64,000 nucleotides of DNA from Mesostigma viride (Eukaryota > Streptophyta > Mesostigmatophyceae > Mesostigmatales > Mesostigmataceae): the NCBI GenBank assembly GCA_009746045.1, contig RPFO01001781.1, positions 1 to 64,000 on the forward strand, read 5' to 3'. This document shows positions 42,667-53,495 of the stretch, piece after piece (the first letter of the stretch is position 1; the number at the start of each line of letters is the position of its first letter). The translations under genes and the position numbers were made by a program. The notes beneath the pieces are model-generated. The model was given only the letters and a program-made list of their open reading frames with translations. It was not told where the DNA came from and did no database searches.

Positions 42667-43179
42667 ATGTTAAAAGGGCATGTGTGATTATTATGGGGAC
42701 TTAAATTAATAATTTGTAGGTGGTGAATCATTGCCGACTTAAGCGTCAGGAGCCAGGAAATTTTTTTATTACGTCCATGTGGTGTGGCTTTCCATGGCTA
42801 CCTCAAGGTAGCGTGTACATTGGTAATTATGGTAGGTGAGTGGTGGCGGCGGCCCTGGTATGCGCATGGGCCGACAATGGGTCGATAACGACAGCTGGTA
42901 TGTTGGAACATGGTGCATGCGCATGCATGACTCGGTACGGCATGGTATGACATGCACATGACACAATACTATAATCTGGTGAAGATAGTGACCAATGGTC
43001 CTAGTGCCATTGTACAACTTGGCACATAGTCATAGTGTCCGTTCACGTAGGACAAATCCCACTTAGGTACTACTATCCGAGCATATCTATTTGTTAATTA
43101 GGGCTCGAATACAGTTGCCCGTATTATAGATTTCTGCACGGTCAGCATAATGGGCATATTCAAGACAGGATTCTTGACA
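42667..43179 (+). repeat. Cop2 internal direct repeat A' (513 bp)
   Basis: Second copy of A. It carries its own GT...AG insert (42682-43145, 464 bases) and runs into the intact pol ORF. Confidence 0.85.
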
Positions 43180-45993
43180 GAGAACCTGCCAGAGTTTCCA
43201 GAGTTGCTGATTACACCCAGGGAGAGCCACGGCCAGCAAGGGGTGGTGGAGAGAGCCATCCAAGAGATCAAGACCGTGCTGCTGGTGGAGAGGATTCCAA
43301 GGACGTCATCTGCCATTGTGACATCTGCATGGCTACGTTCTGTGGAGGATAGGCTGAACCTCAGGACTCCCATGTTCTTTGGTGACATTGCCATCAATCC
43401 TCTTATGCTGCATACCAGGATGCTGCCAGCTGATGCTGAGCAGGCATGGAAGGAGAAGCTAGAGGCCAAGTTCCTCAAGCTGAGGCAGAAAGACAAGGGC
43501 TGGAGTGTCCTAGAACCTAACGTTGGACAACAGGTTGTTGTGTGGAAGGAACCAAGCTTTCCAGGGAAACGTGGCAGCTGGCATGATGGGGTGGTGACCC
43601 GAGTAGAAGCCGCTGGCCATAAGTGCTGGGTGGCCATTGATGGCTCCCAAGCAGTGCACCGTCTGTCCTGGTCAAAGATCCGTCCCCGGGGAGGTAATCA
43701 AGGAGGCCTCTTCCAGGTGCCCGTTGGTGTACAAGGCGGGGGTGACGTGGAACTTCCTGATCAGGGTGCTACAGCTGTATCGAGCCCTCAGGGTGACCCT
43801 GGCCCGGCCCCTGGGGTAACTTCACATACGGTGGTTGGGCAAGCAGGCGGACAGTCTGCACCTCCGGAACGGCCCGACACCAGGCCTAGGGGTGTGCGTC
43901 TATCAGATATTGTACAGGCTTTGCAAAGAGCCAAGAAGGAGCCTAAGGTGTCCAAGCTTGTCCAGTTGGATGAACCTGAGGTAGCTGCCATGGAGATAGA
44001 TACCAATGCACAGGTTTCTGTCATGGGACCTCAGCATACAGGAGAACTGCTGGTCGGAGAACCAAGTTGCCCCTGGGTGTCTGATTTCAGTGGTAGGACG
44101 CATCTAAGGGTGTTGGGAGAGGTTACTGCCCCTGTCATGGGTGTGGATGTGACCTTCCTTGTCCTAGAGGACTATGATGGCCCTGTGATTTTGGGTCAGA
44201 ATTTTCTGGGCAATCCTGGGATTTCTATCAGAGCTACAGCTCTGAAAAGAGATGGCTGGGGGATGATTCCCCTAGAAAATTTCAGGACAACATTTCCAAT
44301 CAGGTGCAGGGCCAAGCCGGTCAAGGGTGTAAAATGGGATGAAGGGGAGGTGCCCCCAGCAGCCAGTTTGGTGATCCCAGCTGTGTTGCACCCCAGCAGT
44401 ATTGGCATAACTCACAGGAGCCTTGCTGCACACTCTCCTTTGACATATGACCAGCTAGTCCAAGAGATGAGCTCGCCTACTTTGTTTGAGGCTTGGAAGC
44501 TCGCCTTCTCCAAGGCATTGGAGGAGTGGTTGCAGTTTGAGTGTGCTGCACCAACAGACAGACGTCCCCCAGCATCAAGGAAGCTGGCTTTGAGATTTGT
44601 GCTGAAGAGGAAGGTTGTGGATGAGGTATCAGTGCCCCATGTCAGGCCTGTCCTGAATGAGTATCACGGCACGGGGAGTCTGCCAGGAGAGGAGCTGTAC
44701 ACGCCAGGGATGTTACACGACACATGGAGAATTTTGCTATGTCTCTACGTGGGGTTGCTGAACAGGGGAGCAGCTATGTCATCAGTGCTGCTGGACTTCA
44801 AGAGGGCATTTTTAAAATCTGATCCAGAAGTGGCCAGGAGGGTGTGGAAGCAGGATGAGCCTTACTGTGTTGAGGTGCCTGCCATCTGGAAGCTGGAGCT
44901 GCATCAACAATTCCTGGTTATTCTGAAGGGCCTGGAAGGACTCAGGTCGAGCCCAATCATCTGGAGGCTCACGCTGCAGGAAGCTCTGATCAGTGAGTGT
45001 GGCTTGAGAGTGTCTTCAGTTGATCCCTGTTTGCTGCTGGCCCAATGGGAGGGTCTGCCAGTGTATGCTAGTTTGCATGGAGATGATCTGCATTTGCTAG
45101 CCCCCACGACCTGGCTGAAGAAGTTTATTCCTGTCATCAGTGGCGAGTTTTCACTGGGCAAGGAGCTGTGGCAGGAACCCAACAAGCCTGTAGTGTTCTG
45201 TGGAATGCAGGCTACCCTGTTCAGGAGGGATGGGGAGTGGAGTATCAGGCTTCAGGCTGGAGGAGATTATAAACAGACCATTGTGAAGGCCTTGCCAGAG
45301 AAGATCACCCAGGCTGCAGGACCTGAGTTGAGAGGCATGTGGGCCTGGTTTGCCAGCATCTGTGGTCCGTCTTTGATGGTCCATAGCAGAATGCCTGATG
45401 AGGTGCTTGAGGATGAGAAGCCTCGAGTCATAGCCCGGTTGGTGGAGAGTACCCCTGATCTGATTTTGTCTGGGATTGACTTTGCCCAGCCTATCACCTT
45501 GGAGATCTTTGTTGACAGTTCCATGGATGCTCGCCAGGTTACCAAGGTCAGGGGGAGATCTGCTGCTCTGTTTGCTTTTTATCAGAGCAGGGCAAGTTTG
45601 TTCAGCTGGTACAGCAGACTGCAGAAGAGGGTCTGTATCAGTTCAGATGTGGCAGAATGCAGGGCCATATGCGAGGGGATCCAGTCCAGCTTGTACATAA
45701 AGGAGTTAATGCTGGAGCTGGCTTCAGTTACCCCTTGGACCTTGCAGATGGAGACGTTGTTGCTAACAGACAGCATGGGTATGGTCCAGTTTGTTCACAA
45801 GCAGCTGGCCAGAAGCCGGGACCTGGATTATTTGTTGCTGAAGGAGTTGGCCAGTTTGGTTGACTTGAAGCATATCCCTGGCGAGGAGAACCCTGCTGAT
45901 GCATTGACCAAGCTGCCACACAAGGCCCCAGCCCAGTACAATGTACTGAGGAAGCTCATGAATGCTGACTGTCAAGTCGGTCTATCTGTCTAA
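43150..45993 (+). CDS. Cop2 Pol: integrase C-terminus, retropepsin-like domain, RT and RNase H
   Basis: 947 residues, fully open; the ATG at 43150 is probably internal to integrase. Order: integrase catalytic Glu34 (GQQGVVERA); an SH3-like integrase C-terminus at about 120-180 (VGQQVVVWKEPSFPG, then WHDGVVTRVEAAG); a retropepsin-like domain at about 270-375 with MEIDTNAQVSVM (Asp284, Asn286 where Gly is usual) and PVILGQNFLGNPGISI (346); RT at about 450-760 with LDFKRAFL (Asp549) and LHGDDLHLL (Asp645-646); RNase H with VDSSMDA (Asp789), AECRA (Glu836), LLTDSMG (Asp874) and HIPGEENPADALTKL (His908). The protease position between integrase and RT, and DTN, are unusual. Likely produced as part of a Gag-Pol fusion. 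Confidence 0.88.
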   Translation: MGIFKTGFLTENLPEFPELLITPRESHGQQGVVERAIQEIKTVLLVERIPRTSSAIVTSAWLRSVEDRLNLRTPMFFGDIAINPLMLHTRMLPADAEQAWKEKLEAKFLKLRQKDKGWSVLEPNVGQQVVVWKEPSFPGKRGSWHDGVVTRVEAAGHKCWVAIDGSQAVHRLSWSKIRPRGGNQGGLFQVPVGVQGGGDVELPDQGATAVSSPQGDPGPAPGVTSHTVVGQAGGQSAPPERPDTRPRGVRLSDIVQALQRAKKEPKVSKLVQLDEPEVAAMEIDTNAQVSVMGPQHTGELLVGEPSCPWVSDFSGRTHLRVLGEVTAPVMGVDVTFLVLEDYDGPVILGQNFLGNPGISIRATALKRDGWGMIPLENFRTTFPIRCRAKPVKGVKWDEGEVPPAASLVIPAVLHPSSIGITHRSLAAHSPLTYDQLVQEMSSPTLFEAWKLAFSKALEEWLQFECAAPTDRRPPASRKLALRFVLKRKVVDEVSVPHVRPVLNEYHGTGSLPGEELYTPGMLHDTWRILLCLYVGLLNRGAAMSSVLLDFKRAFLKSDPEVARRVWKQDEPYCVEVPAIWKLELHQQFLVILKGLEGLRSSPIIWRLTLQEALISECGLRVSSVDPCLLLAQWEGLPVYASLHGDDLHLLAPTTWLKKFIPVISGEFSLGKELWQEPNKPVVFCGMQATLFRRDGEWSIRLQAGGDYKQTIVKALPEKITQAAGPELRGMWAWFASICGPSLMVHSRMPDEVLEDEKPRVIARLVESTPDLILSGIDFAQPITLEIFVDSSMDARQVTKVRGRSAALFAFYQSRASLFSWYSRLQKRVCISSDVAECRAICEGIQSSLYIKELMLELASVTPWTLQMETLLLTDSMGMVQFVHKQLARSRDLDYLLLKELASLVDLKHIPGEENPADALTKLPHKAPAQYNVLRKLMNADCQVGLSV

Positions 45994-46721
45994 AAGCTGA
46001 GAGCTGGGTGCTTAAGTCTCTGGATATCAGGCTGGGAGCTTGATTGTACATAATCCTGAGCACACCTTGAGGGGTGAGACATGTCTCTGGTGTGGGAATG
46101 TCTGACATTGTCTCTGATGGAGAGATGTCTATCTGGGGTTTTCATCTCAGTCTGAGGTTTCCCCAGATCTGTGGTTTGTGGGCGGGGTTCGATTCCCTGG
46201 TGCCGTCTTAAGGCGGAGTTTCACGGACTGGCTGACCCATCCACCATGCTGGTGAGGTGGCGACAGGTCCCCTGATTTTCCACGGTTGGAACGAGTATAG
46301 GAGCTTGTGTTTGCATGTGCTTCGCGTAGATGTTGTGTCTGGTTCGATAAGGGGCAGCAGACCGGCGCCGACTCCCGTCTGGGGGTCAGCAATGTTTTCT
46401 GATGAGCTGTTGTGGGTGATCTGTGGGGTTTCGCCTAAGGTCCTGAAGGTTGTACATACTTCTCAAGTTCTTAGCTGAACACCTATGGGCTGCCACAGTT
46501 GGCCAACCTCTTGTACATGGGTAACACAACGAGCCTCCCGTAAAGGGATAGGGACTCATTGTAATTTGTTTGTGCTCCTGAACCAGTATGGGTGCTATGT
46601 ACATAGAATAAGGAATCCAAGCTGACTGTCATGCCCAGTGGGTTGTGACTTGTAGTCGGGGAGGATGTCCAGTACCCATTGTGTGTGTTTGTATGTAGAC
46701 TTGTGTGAGCTGCTACAGCTC
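45994..46721 (+). other. Cop2 3' untranslated region
   Basis: No gene supported between the RNase H stop and the PPT. Short frames lack any family resemblance. Confidence 0.6.
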
Positions 46722-46739
46722 AAGAAAAGAAAGGATTGG
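46722..46739 (+). promoter_or_regulatory. Cop2 polypurine tract
   Basis: AAGAAAAGAAAGGATTGG directly before the 3' LTR (AGTTAACG). Confidence 0.8.
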
Positions 46740-47441
46740 AGTTAACGCCAAGCGCATTGGCGTGATCCTGATTCGGCATTTCTCTGCGATTCCAGCGGCA
46801 CCGGAACGAGTTCATTCCGACAAGTATCAAGAAAGTTATGGCGTTCCGACTTCCCGGTCGCGCGCGAGCGCGAGCCGGCTGTTCTTCTAAGTCGGACGTG
46901 AATATTTGCCGATGACATATGGGGTCGACAGTAATTCCTGGGCTGACAGGAATTAGGTGCTGAACCTACGACGGTATTGGATTAATACGTCGTACGCAGG
47001 AAATAGGAACCTTAACCTGTGGTCTGTTGGTACCGCAGGCCTACTAGTCCTGGACTTCTAGGTGCAGATGCAATAATCACTGTGGTGACTGTACTCTGTG
47101 GTCACTGTGCCTGTATGGCAGACCTACTGTATAGGATCTGGGCGCTGTACAGGTTGTGAATACTGTACTGGGAGTGTTAATACTGAGCAGGCCTCTTAGG
47201 CTGCTCAGGACTAGCAAAGCACAGTGCACAAGTATATAAAGAATAGGCCAGTGCCAATTGGGCATCTCTTGCGAGCCCGCCTCACGTGTGTTGCCTTGAC
47301 TTGGCAAACGCTTGTACAAGCCTCAAGTGTGTGAGCGCTGTAACATTATCCAATTTTAACAAAGCTCCGTTTCCAACCAAATTCACACATTGCTGCATTG
47401 CAACCATATCCTTCACATTGCGTTTCATAAGAACGTTAACT
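46740..47441 (+). repeat. Cop2 3' LTR (702 bp)
   Basis: Matches 36729-37430 with about three substitutions (for example GACGACAT/GATGACAT, GGATTTAGG/GGAATTAGG). Followed by ATTAC (47442-47446), the duplicate of 36724-36728. TATA box at 47232-47241. Confidence 0.92.
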
Positions 47442-48040
47442 ATTACGGCCGTAAATAGAGGCCTTACGTTCTTGGTAGCCTCAGCTACTCCGAAACAATC
47501 CGTGGTTACGGCTGTTGTCGTTCCTACGTTTACGTGCGGTTAGGACCCTTTTGACTGGTTGTTACCTGGTCCAGTGACATATCAATTGTTCAGTATTGTG
47601 GGCCGGTGCAGTCGTGCCGCGCTGCGTACTTTAGGGCCTGGACCGTTGGCACTCTGTGTGGTCTGGACCAGCGCCACCCCACGTGGCATTAGAGTGCGTA
47701 GATCTAACCTACCTGTGATCGTACGGGCGAGGGCCATGTTTGGCCCGAGCACGCACGAGTCTGTCGGCCAATTTAGGTGTTGCAATTTCCTTGTGTTGAC
47801 AGTTCGACCTTTGATATGGCTTGTTATAGCTAGTCGAACCATGGATGTACGTTATTGCCAGTAATGTCTAAGTAAATGTGTCCATTGCTTAGTATGGAAA
47901 CAATTATCGGAAAGCATTAGAGTCGGGAGTTCAACGATCTTTCAAAATGCAGAACAGGGTTCCTTCTTCTACCAGGTTAGTTAGTCTAGGACAGGTTAGA
48001 TCCTGGGGTCGAGGTAGAGTAGAAGAACCGGGTCGTAACA
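47442..48040 (+). repeat. Gyp1 copy 2, 5' LTR remainder
   Basis: Continues the LTR after Cop2, from the repeated ATTAC to GGGTCGTAACA. A PBS (TGGTAATCGAGG) follows at 48042. Confidence 0.9.
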
Positions 48041-48053
48041 ATGGTAATCGAGG

Positions 48054-49163
48054 AGCTAGTTTAGGGAACCCCGACAAAGCTCTCCATAACAATCTATACA
48101 CGGCGTTGGCACCCCGCGACCTAGACGGTGCTGCCTGCAATGATGAAGGTAATTTAACAGGTATTGGTTGAGTCGCCTGTTAGACGCCTAGATACCGTGC
48201 TGCCTGCAGTCCAGGACACCTTCTAGACGAAGTTAGACTTGATCGCCGCGGGCTGTGTGCATAGATAGATACATTACCTACTCAGTCCATAGAACCTACG
48301 CATTTAGCATAATTAGGGTTGCTGTTTCAGTTCCGGCACCAGTAGGGTTGCTGGTCCGGTGTTGGCCTACCTATTATCGGTTTGCTGGGTGCTGTCTTGG
48401 CACATGTAGTGGGACGATTAGCGTCCTTGTTTTCTACACCTTTTGTACCTGGCTGCGATTCTTTATCCTATGAATGTATGAATGCTAAACTGGAATGTAT
48501 CTTCATTAAATTCTACTGTCTATCATACACGACCCCAAGTTGAGACCCCTCGCGGGGTTCGTCAGTCATCGTCTACCCCTACCGTATGAAGCTCAATTAT
48601 CCTTTACATTAATGTTGTCAACCGTGCTTGATAGCTCTACCTTCTTAGGGGGGGAGGAAAGGACCATTCGGGCGCCATCTTTCAACGACTCCCATATCAG
48701 TGTTGGGTGTCCTGCGTCATATACCATGGTTTTTATTTTCTGCCGCATTTGTTTGTTGTTTCTTCCTTTGGTTTATCGCGTCTGTCATGGTCTTTTTCTG
48801 GGGAAACCTCTTGCAGTTCCTAGATTTGCCTCCCTAGCTAGGTAGTATAAACCTGGTATTAATATGATTATCATCATGATTATTATTATTATTACTAGAG
48901 ACGGATCCCCTACCTACCTGTAGTTGTGGTTGGGTTGTGATACGTCCTCCTGCCCATCCCCCGACTACCATCGCCCTGCCTAGTAAGGTAGTGTCTACCC
49001 TTCTTGCAATGCCTCCCCACTCTACCACCCGTGGCATGGTTCCCCAATATCCTACGTCTACTACTCATATCCCAGATAGCGTCCTTGTATTGACTTTGGT
49101 TCTTTTACCCTTAATTCCTATTACCTTGTTCAAGGAAAGGTAAAATAGCACCTTCTATTACAA
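48054..49163 (+). other. Gyp1 copy 2 leader
   Basis: Same as 3673-4782; no gene recognised. Confidence 0.6.
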
Positions 49164-50278
49164 ATGGCCTCTCAATCTTCCCCTGGTCGCGGTTTACCCG
49201 CTATCAATCATCGTGCTTGTGCTAGTGGTAGTGACCCTACTAGTACACATCTTCCTTCTACCCATGTTTATGCTACCCCTGTTGGTAATAAGCCGTAAGC
49301 GTGAGTCCATGGATACCTTACCCTACAGGCAGTGATGCCTAGGCTTCCTACCCAGTCTCCCTTTACCCCTGCGTACCACATAGGTAATCGTACGCCTATG
49401 GATGCACCCCTGCGCCTAATGGTGCACCACTACCTATAAAGTACGTCAGCATGCTAGGTTAGCTAGTGCTGCACACGGGCAGCTCCCTCCTACGTCTACT
49501 AACCCTGCCCCAGCTTCTGTTGCTGCTCCTACCCTGTTGGGTGTGGCACCTACAAGTAAATGGTCGTACGCATGCTCCTATATAGGTCCTTCTGGTAGAC
49601 CTACTGCCGTCCCCATGCGTCCTCCTGCCCTTTTGCGCAGCCTACCATTGCCTATGAAACCTGATCGGTCTTCCCCTACCCCTGCCTTCAATGTACAAGG
49701 TAACCCTACTGATACCCCTAAGGTTAGGGCTGCCCAGCAACGGGCCAGTGAGCCAATACGTCCTCCCCCTGTCACTATACTTCTTCCCTTCCTGCAGCCC
49801 CTACCTCTGGTGCTGTACCCCCAAGACGTTCTTTCCTAGCTCCTTTTGGCCCTTCTGGTCACCCTTTTGCCCTACCCTTGCGCCCACCTTAACTTGGGAT
49901 TATCCTATCGCTGCCTATGAAAATTTTCAGGTTTTTCAGATGCCCTCTCGCGTAGCAAATTTTGAAGTTAATCAGGATTGTAGCACTATGCTATTGGATG
50001 ATAGAACTATGTTCATTTGGCATATTCTTCGCTTAGGGAAGGTTATCAACGTGTCTACCATTCATTATGGTTATCAGCCTGAGGGCTTGGTTCAGGCTAA
50101 GCCCCTACCTACAACCTACCCTATCTATGCCCCAACCTTGGTTTCTTCCACGCTTTGTGTCAGTAGAAGAAAGTGGTCCTATGGCTATGTAGCTACGATC
50201 CCTCGCACCTTCCCGAGCTTAACCATCCCTACCTGTATTCGTTATATACCCAAGCCAAATTATAAGGCTACCCCTTAA
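49164..50278 (+). pseudogene. Gyp1 copy 2, upstream gag-like paralogue (degenerate)
   Basis: Same broken domain as 4783-5890. An extra A near 49418 and an extra T near 50143 relative to copy 1 change frames: the terminal frame here runs 49691-50278 and ends differently. Paralogous to 51310-51650. Confidence 0.5.
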
Positions 50279-50801
50279 GTATTCGCCTTCTTTGTGTGTA
50301 TTAAGTTTGTGCGTATTCGCCTTCTTTGTGTGGCTATTTTTACTCACTAACCTTCATAACTTTATCCTTTCTCCTACCTCAGAAGCAGTTGGATCTGGTG
50401 TTGTAGATCTTGCTGCCCTTGATTTTCCCCCACCATCCTGTTTGACAACTCTTATGTCACGTGATTCTCCTCATGTGGTTTTTCCTCCCCACTCTTATAC
50501 AAGGATTTCCCTTGTTAATGTGAGAGGGGAGGGGGCACAATAGATAGTTACCTGAATGCAAACCCCTATAACATTAGAGTTTGGTTCCTTGTCCATTACG
50601 GTTACAAAGAAAGAGTAAATTATTATTTCCTACTCAGTGGAGTGGTTGCATGTAACTTTTCTGCTTTATGATTTCTTACCCATTTTGGTGGTTGAGTGTT
50701 TTCTTAATTGTGACTACCTTTGTTGTTTTCTTTTACTTACTTTTTAAGGCATCTTCCTACTTTCATGTACCTTGTTCATAACTTTACCTTATTTTTCCAT
50801 A

Positions 50802-51686
50802 ATGGCTTCTAATCATTCTCTGGGTGGTGGTATGTCACCTATTTCCCTACGTATGTCAGGTAATATGGTGGAGATGTCCACTAACACGGATTTACCTTCT
50901 ACTAATAATGTTAATACTAGACGGGACTCATTGGATAATGTGCACCATCTTCCCCCTCAAGGTAATTCCCTACGTACTAGAATATTACCTCCTGCTACCC
51001 CTTCCTTCTACTTGCGTCGTACCCCTTCTGGAGCCCCTCTAACTTATGAGGAGCGGGTACGAGTTACTAGGGCTCAAAGAGAAGCATCCCTGCCCCCTAC
51101 ATATACCCCAGCCCCAGTGGCTACAGCAGCCCCTACTGATAATGCAGCTCCTACTACTGCAGTTCGTGTTGTCCCTACTGCTCCTTCTGTTATTACTACC
51201 TCATATGTGCCTCCTTATGGTTTGGGTCGCAGTCAGGCTCCTATGGGCCCTAGTGGTCGTCCCAGCGTTGTGCCCAACGGTCCCCCTGTCGCCTGGTCCT
51301 ACCCTGATACCGCTTATGAGGCTGCACAAGCTCCTTCGCGTGTGGCTGAATTAGAAAAAAATAGTGATTTTAGTACCATGCCCTTACATGATAAGAATTA
51401 TGACCACTACGCCTACTCGTCTGTTAGGGAAGAATATACTATTCCATACATGTATGGTCATGCTCCTGAGGCTGTGGCCCCTTCCAACCCTCTGGTTAAA
51501 ACCTATCCCAGCCCCAGGTTCTTACCTCCCTTTGTATCGGATGAGGATGGTGGGCCTATTGGTACATATGACCGTGCCCACCCCCCTAAGCCCCCCTCTC
51601 TACCTTTGTTTGCTAATATCCCTAAGTTGGATGTCTACTCCCCAACAATTCTTTACCTTTGTCATGCTACTAACTCAGAATTCTGA
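50802..51686 (+). CDS. Gyp1 copy 2, gag-like protein (intact frame)
   Basis: Open frame of about 294 residues from ATG 50802 (304 from 50772). Residues about 1-100 are Ser/Thr/Asn-rich with RRDSLDNVHHLPPQ and LTYEERVRVTRAQREAS; a Pro/Ala/Thr linker follows (TYTPAPVATAAPTDNA). A conserved block (about 175-275) is shared with the decayed upstream paralogue. No CCHC knuckle or known domain. First-gene position in an LTR element suggests a Gag function. This is the only long frame of Gyp1 that survives, and only in this copy. Confidence 0.5.
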   Translation: MASNHSLGGGMSPISLRMSGNMVEMSTNTDLPSTNNVNTRRDSLDNVHHLPPQGNSLRTRILPPATPSFYLRRTPSGAPLTYEERVRVTRAQREASLPPTYTPAPVATAAPTDNAAPTTAVRVVPTAPSVITTSYVPPYGLGRSQAPMGPSGRPSVVPNGPPVAWSYPDTAYEAAQAPSRVAELEKNSDFSTMPLHDKNYDHYAYSSVREEYTIPYMYGHAPEAVAPSNPLVKTYPSPRFLPPFVSDEDGGPIGTYDRAHPPKPPSLPLFANIPKLDVYSPTILYLCHATNSEF

Positions 51687-52021
51687 GTCCTGGCAAAACC
51701 ATAATAGGTGGCGCCTACCTGATTCAGTGCTAGTTCCACACTACCTTACTACCTGTATCACGTCTGAACTAGCTACTATTATGAGGAAGAATCCTCCTAC
51801 GTTGAAGAACTAGATATATGTGATACTGGTTCGTCTTCTATTGCTGACACCCCGATCACTCTTGATGTCGGTGCACTTACCATTACACTGTCTACGAACA
51901 CATAATTTGAAAACTTTTGCTTGCAAGTATTTATTACTACTGTGGATGCTGACAATACCTTACCACTATGTGTTAGACTCCTGATGTTTTTAAACGGTGG
52001 TCTAAGTTACTGTTCCTTCTA

Positions 52022-52430
52022 CCGTTGTGGACCCTTTCCTACATTGTGATGACCTTCTTGATGTATTGTTGGTTCTTATGGATACTGGGGTAACTAGCTT
52101 CCTTGTGAGCAAGGCTAGTTTAGAGATTAGGTTTAACCCCTACCCCACATCGTGCTCCTATCAACGTGCATTATTCTGATGGACGTACTAGCCATTACTC
52201 TGGTACGGTCATTTCACCCCGGATGATACAAGGTCGCCCTATCAGTCTTGTGGCTACCATAGGCCCCATCACTAATTATTAGGATTAGAGGGGCACCCAG
52301 CTATTACGTTTATTACTAATTTCTGTACCATGGTTGTCTGGTTCCCTGATGGTACTTATTATGGGATACCCGATCGCCCCTACAAAGTTGAAAAGTCCTT
52401 GGTTGATACTACTTTTGTGCCTATATCTGA
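52022..52430 (+). pseudogene. Gyp1 copy 2, protease remnant
   Basis: Same DTG motif (LVLMDTGVTSFL, near 52079) and the same stops as copy 1. TATATCTG in copy 1 is TATCTG here near 52423. Confidence 0.58.
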
Positions 52431-53073
52431 ACCTACCGTATGTCCCCTATTGGATGTATTAGTGTCTCGTGATGAATTTACAATGGATACCAGGCTCGTG
52501 ATGAATTTAAGGATCATGGTTATTTATGGTGTGTGTTTCTCCAATTGGTGGTGGAAATGGCGGACTCACCTACCAAATTCTGTACGTGTACAGATCCTAT
52601 TGCGATAGCAGGTGTTACCTGGGATGAAATTGAACTTACTATAGGTATATGGTTGTTGCTGATGAGTCTTAAGTTTTTATGAACAGACTCCCGCCTACCC
52701 ACCTCCTCGTTTTGTGCTACAATGCATGTGTAGTAGTTTAAGGATAGTGCACACCCTACCCATGTCCCAGACGCTGAATTGTATGCCTACTACCTTTTGC
52801 ACACTGCTGTTTGCATGTCTGTTCTTCTCTCCCATGTGGGGCTGTCCCTTAACCCTAGTGTGAGGGCACACCTATTGGCTTTGTGGGGGGGAAGGAACTG
52901 AAAAATTTACTCCATGTTCCACTTTATATAGTCATGTGTCTACCAGAGCCGGTAAACTCTACTGTGCTGTAGAGCCTTCAGGTCCTCTATTGTTTGGCAA
53001 AGTTGTTGCTGCAGTACTAAGATACGACTGCTGCTACCCCTACCTTTGACATGGAACGCTAATTAGTCGGTTT

Positions 53074-53386
53074 AACGCTACTGAGCCTGAGGCACTTGCT
53101 GCTACTGCGTCCCACCCGCAAGAGTTTGGTCGATACCCTTGTAGATTCCCAAGTGGCTTTCTCTATGTGTTAGGAAAGGAAGATCCCCTGCAGTGGCGCC
53201 TCTATGTGCCTCCTATCTGCCCTGCTGGTCTACTGGTTACATGACTTGTATGCCCATCATTGTAACAAGCGTGTCCTTGACTTGGTCACTCGCCCTATGA
53301 CTGGCCTTCTTGGTCCAGTGATGCATAAGAGTAGGTGCGAACTTGTGAATCTTGTCAGGAGATAATACCTACGCGAGACAGATAGC
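53074..53386 (+). pseudogene. Gyp1 copy 2, integrase H2C2 finger remnant
   Basis: LHDLYAHHCNKRV and VRTCESCQE in separate frames, as in copy 1; same breaks, so the damage precedes the duplication. Confidence 0.58.
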
Positions 53387-53495
53387 AAGTTTCCGCACCC
53401 TTCCCTTTTGGGCTCGCATCTCTACTGCTGCATTGGCGATCGGTCTTGGGTAGCCTACTTTGGGCTGCCGGTTGCACCGCTAACAACGCCGCCTG

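Larger units (their letters stand above)
36729..47441 (+). mobile_element. Cop2: nearly complete copia-like LTR retrotransposon
   Basis: 10.7 kb element with two 702 base LTRs that differ at about three positions, TSD ATTAC, PPT, an extra first ORF, gag with CCHC knuckle, integrase, a retropepsin-like domain, RT and RNase H. The integrase is split by a GT...AG insert and a 1.65 kb extra segment. Protease-like sequence lies between integrase and RT and not before integrase. Frame switches within gag/integrase are all in the -1 direction. The 3' 2.84 kb is fully open. Confidence 0.85.

Noticed and set aside
40503-43179. A and A' as LTRs of a short nested retroelement
   Set aside because: Both copies include integrase sequence of the host element on each side, which LTRs would not.
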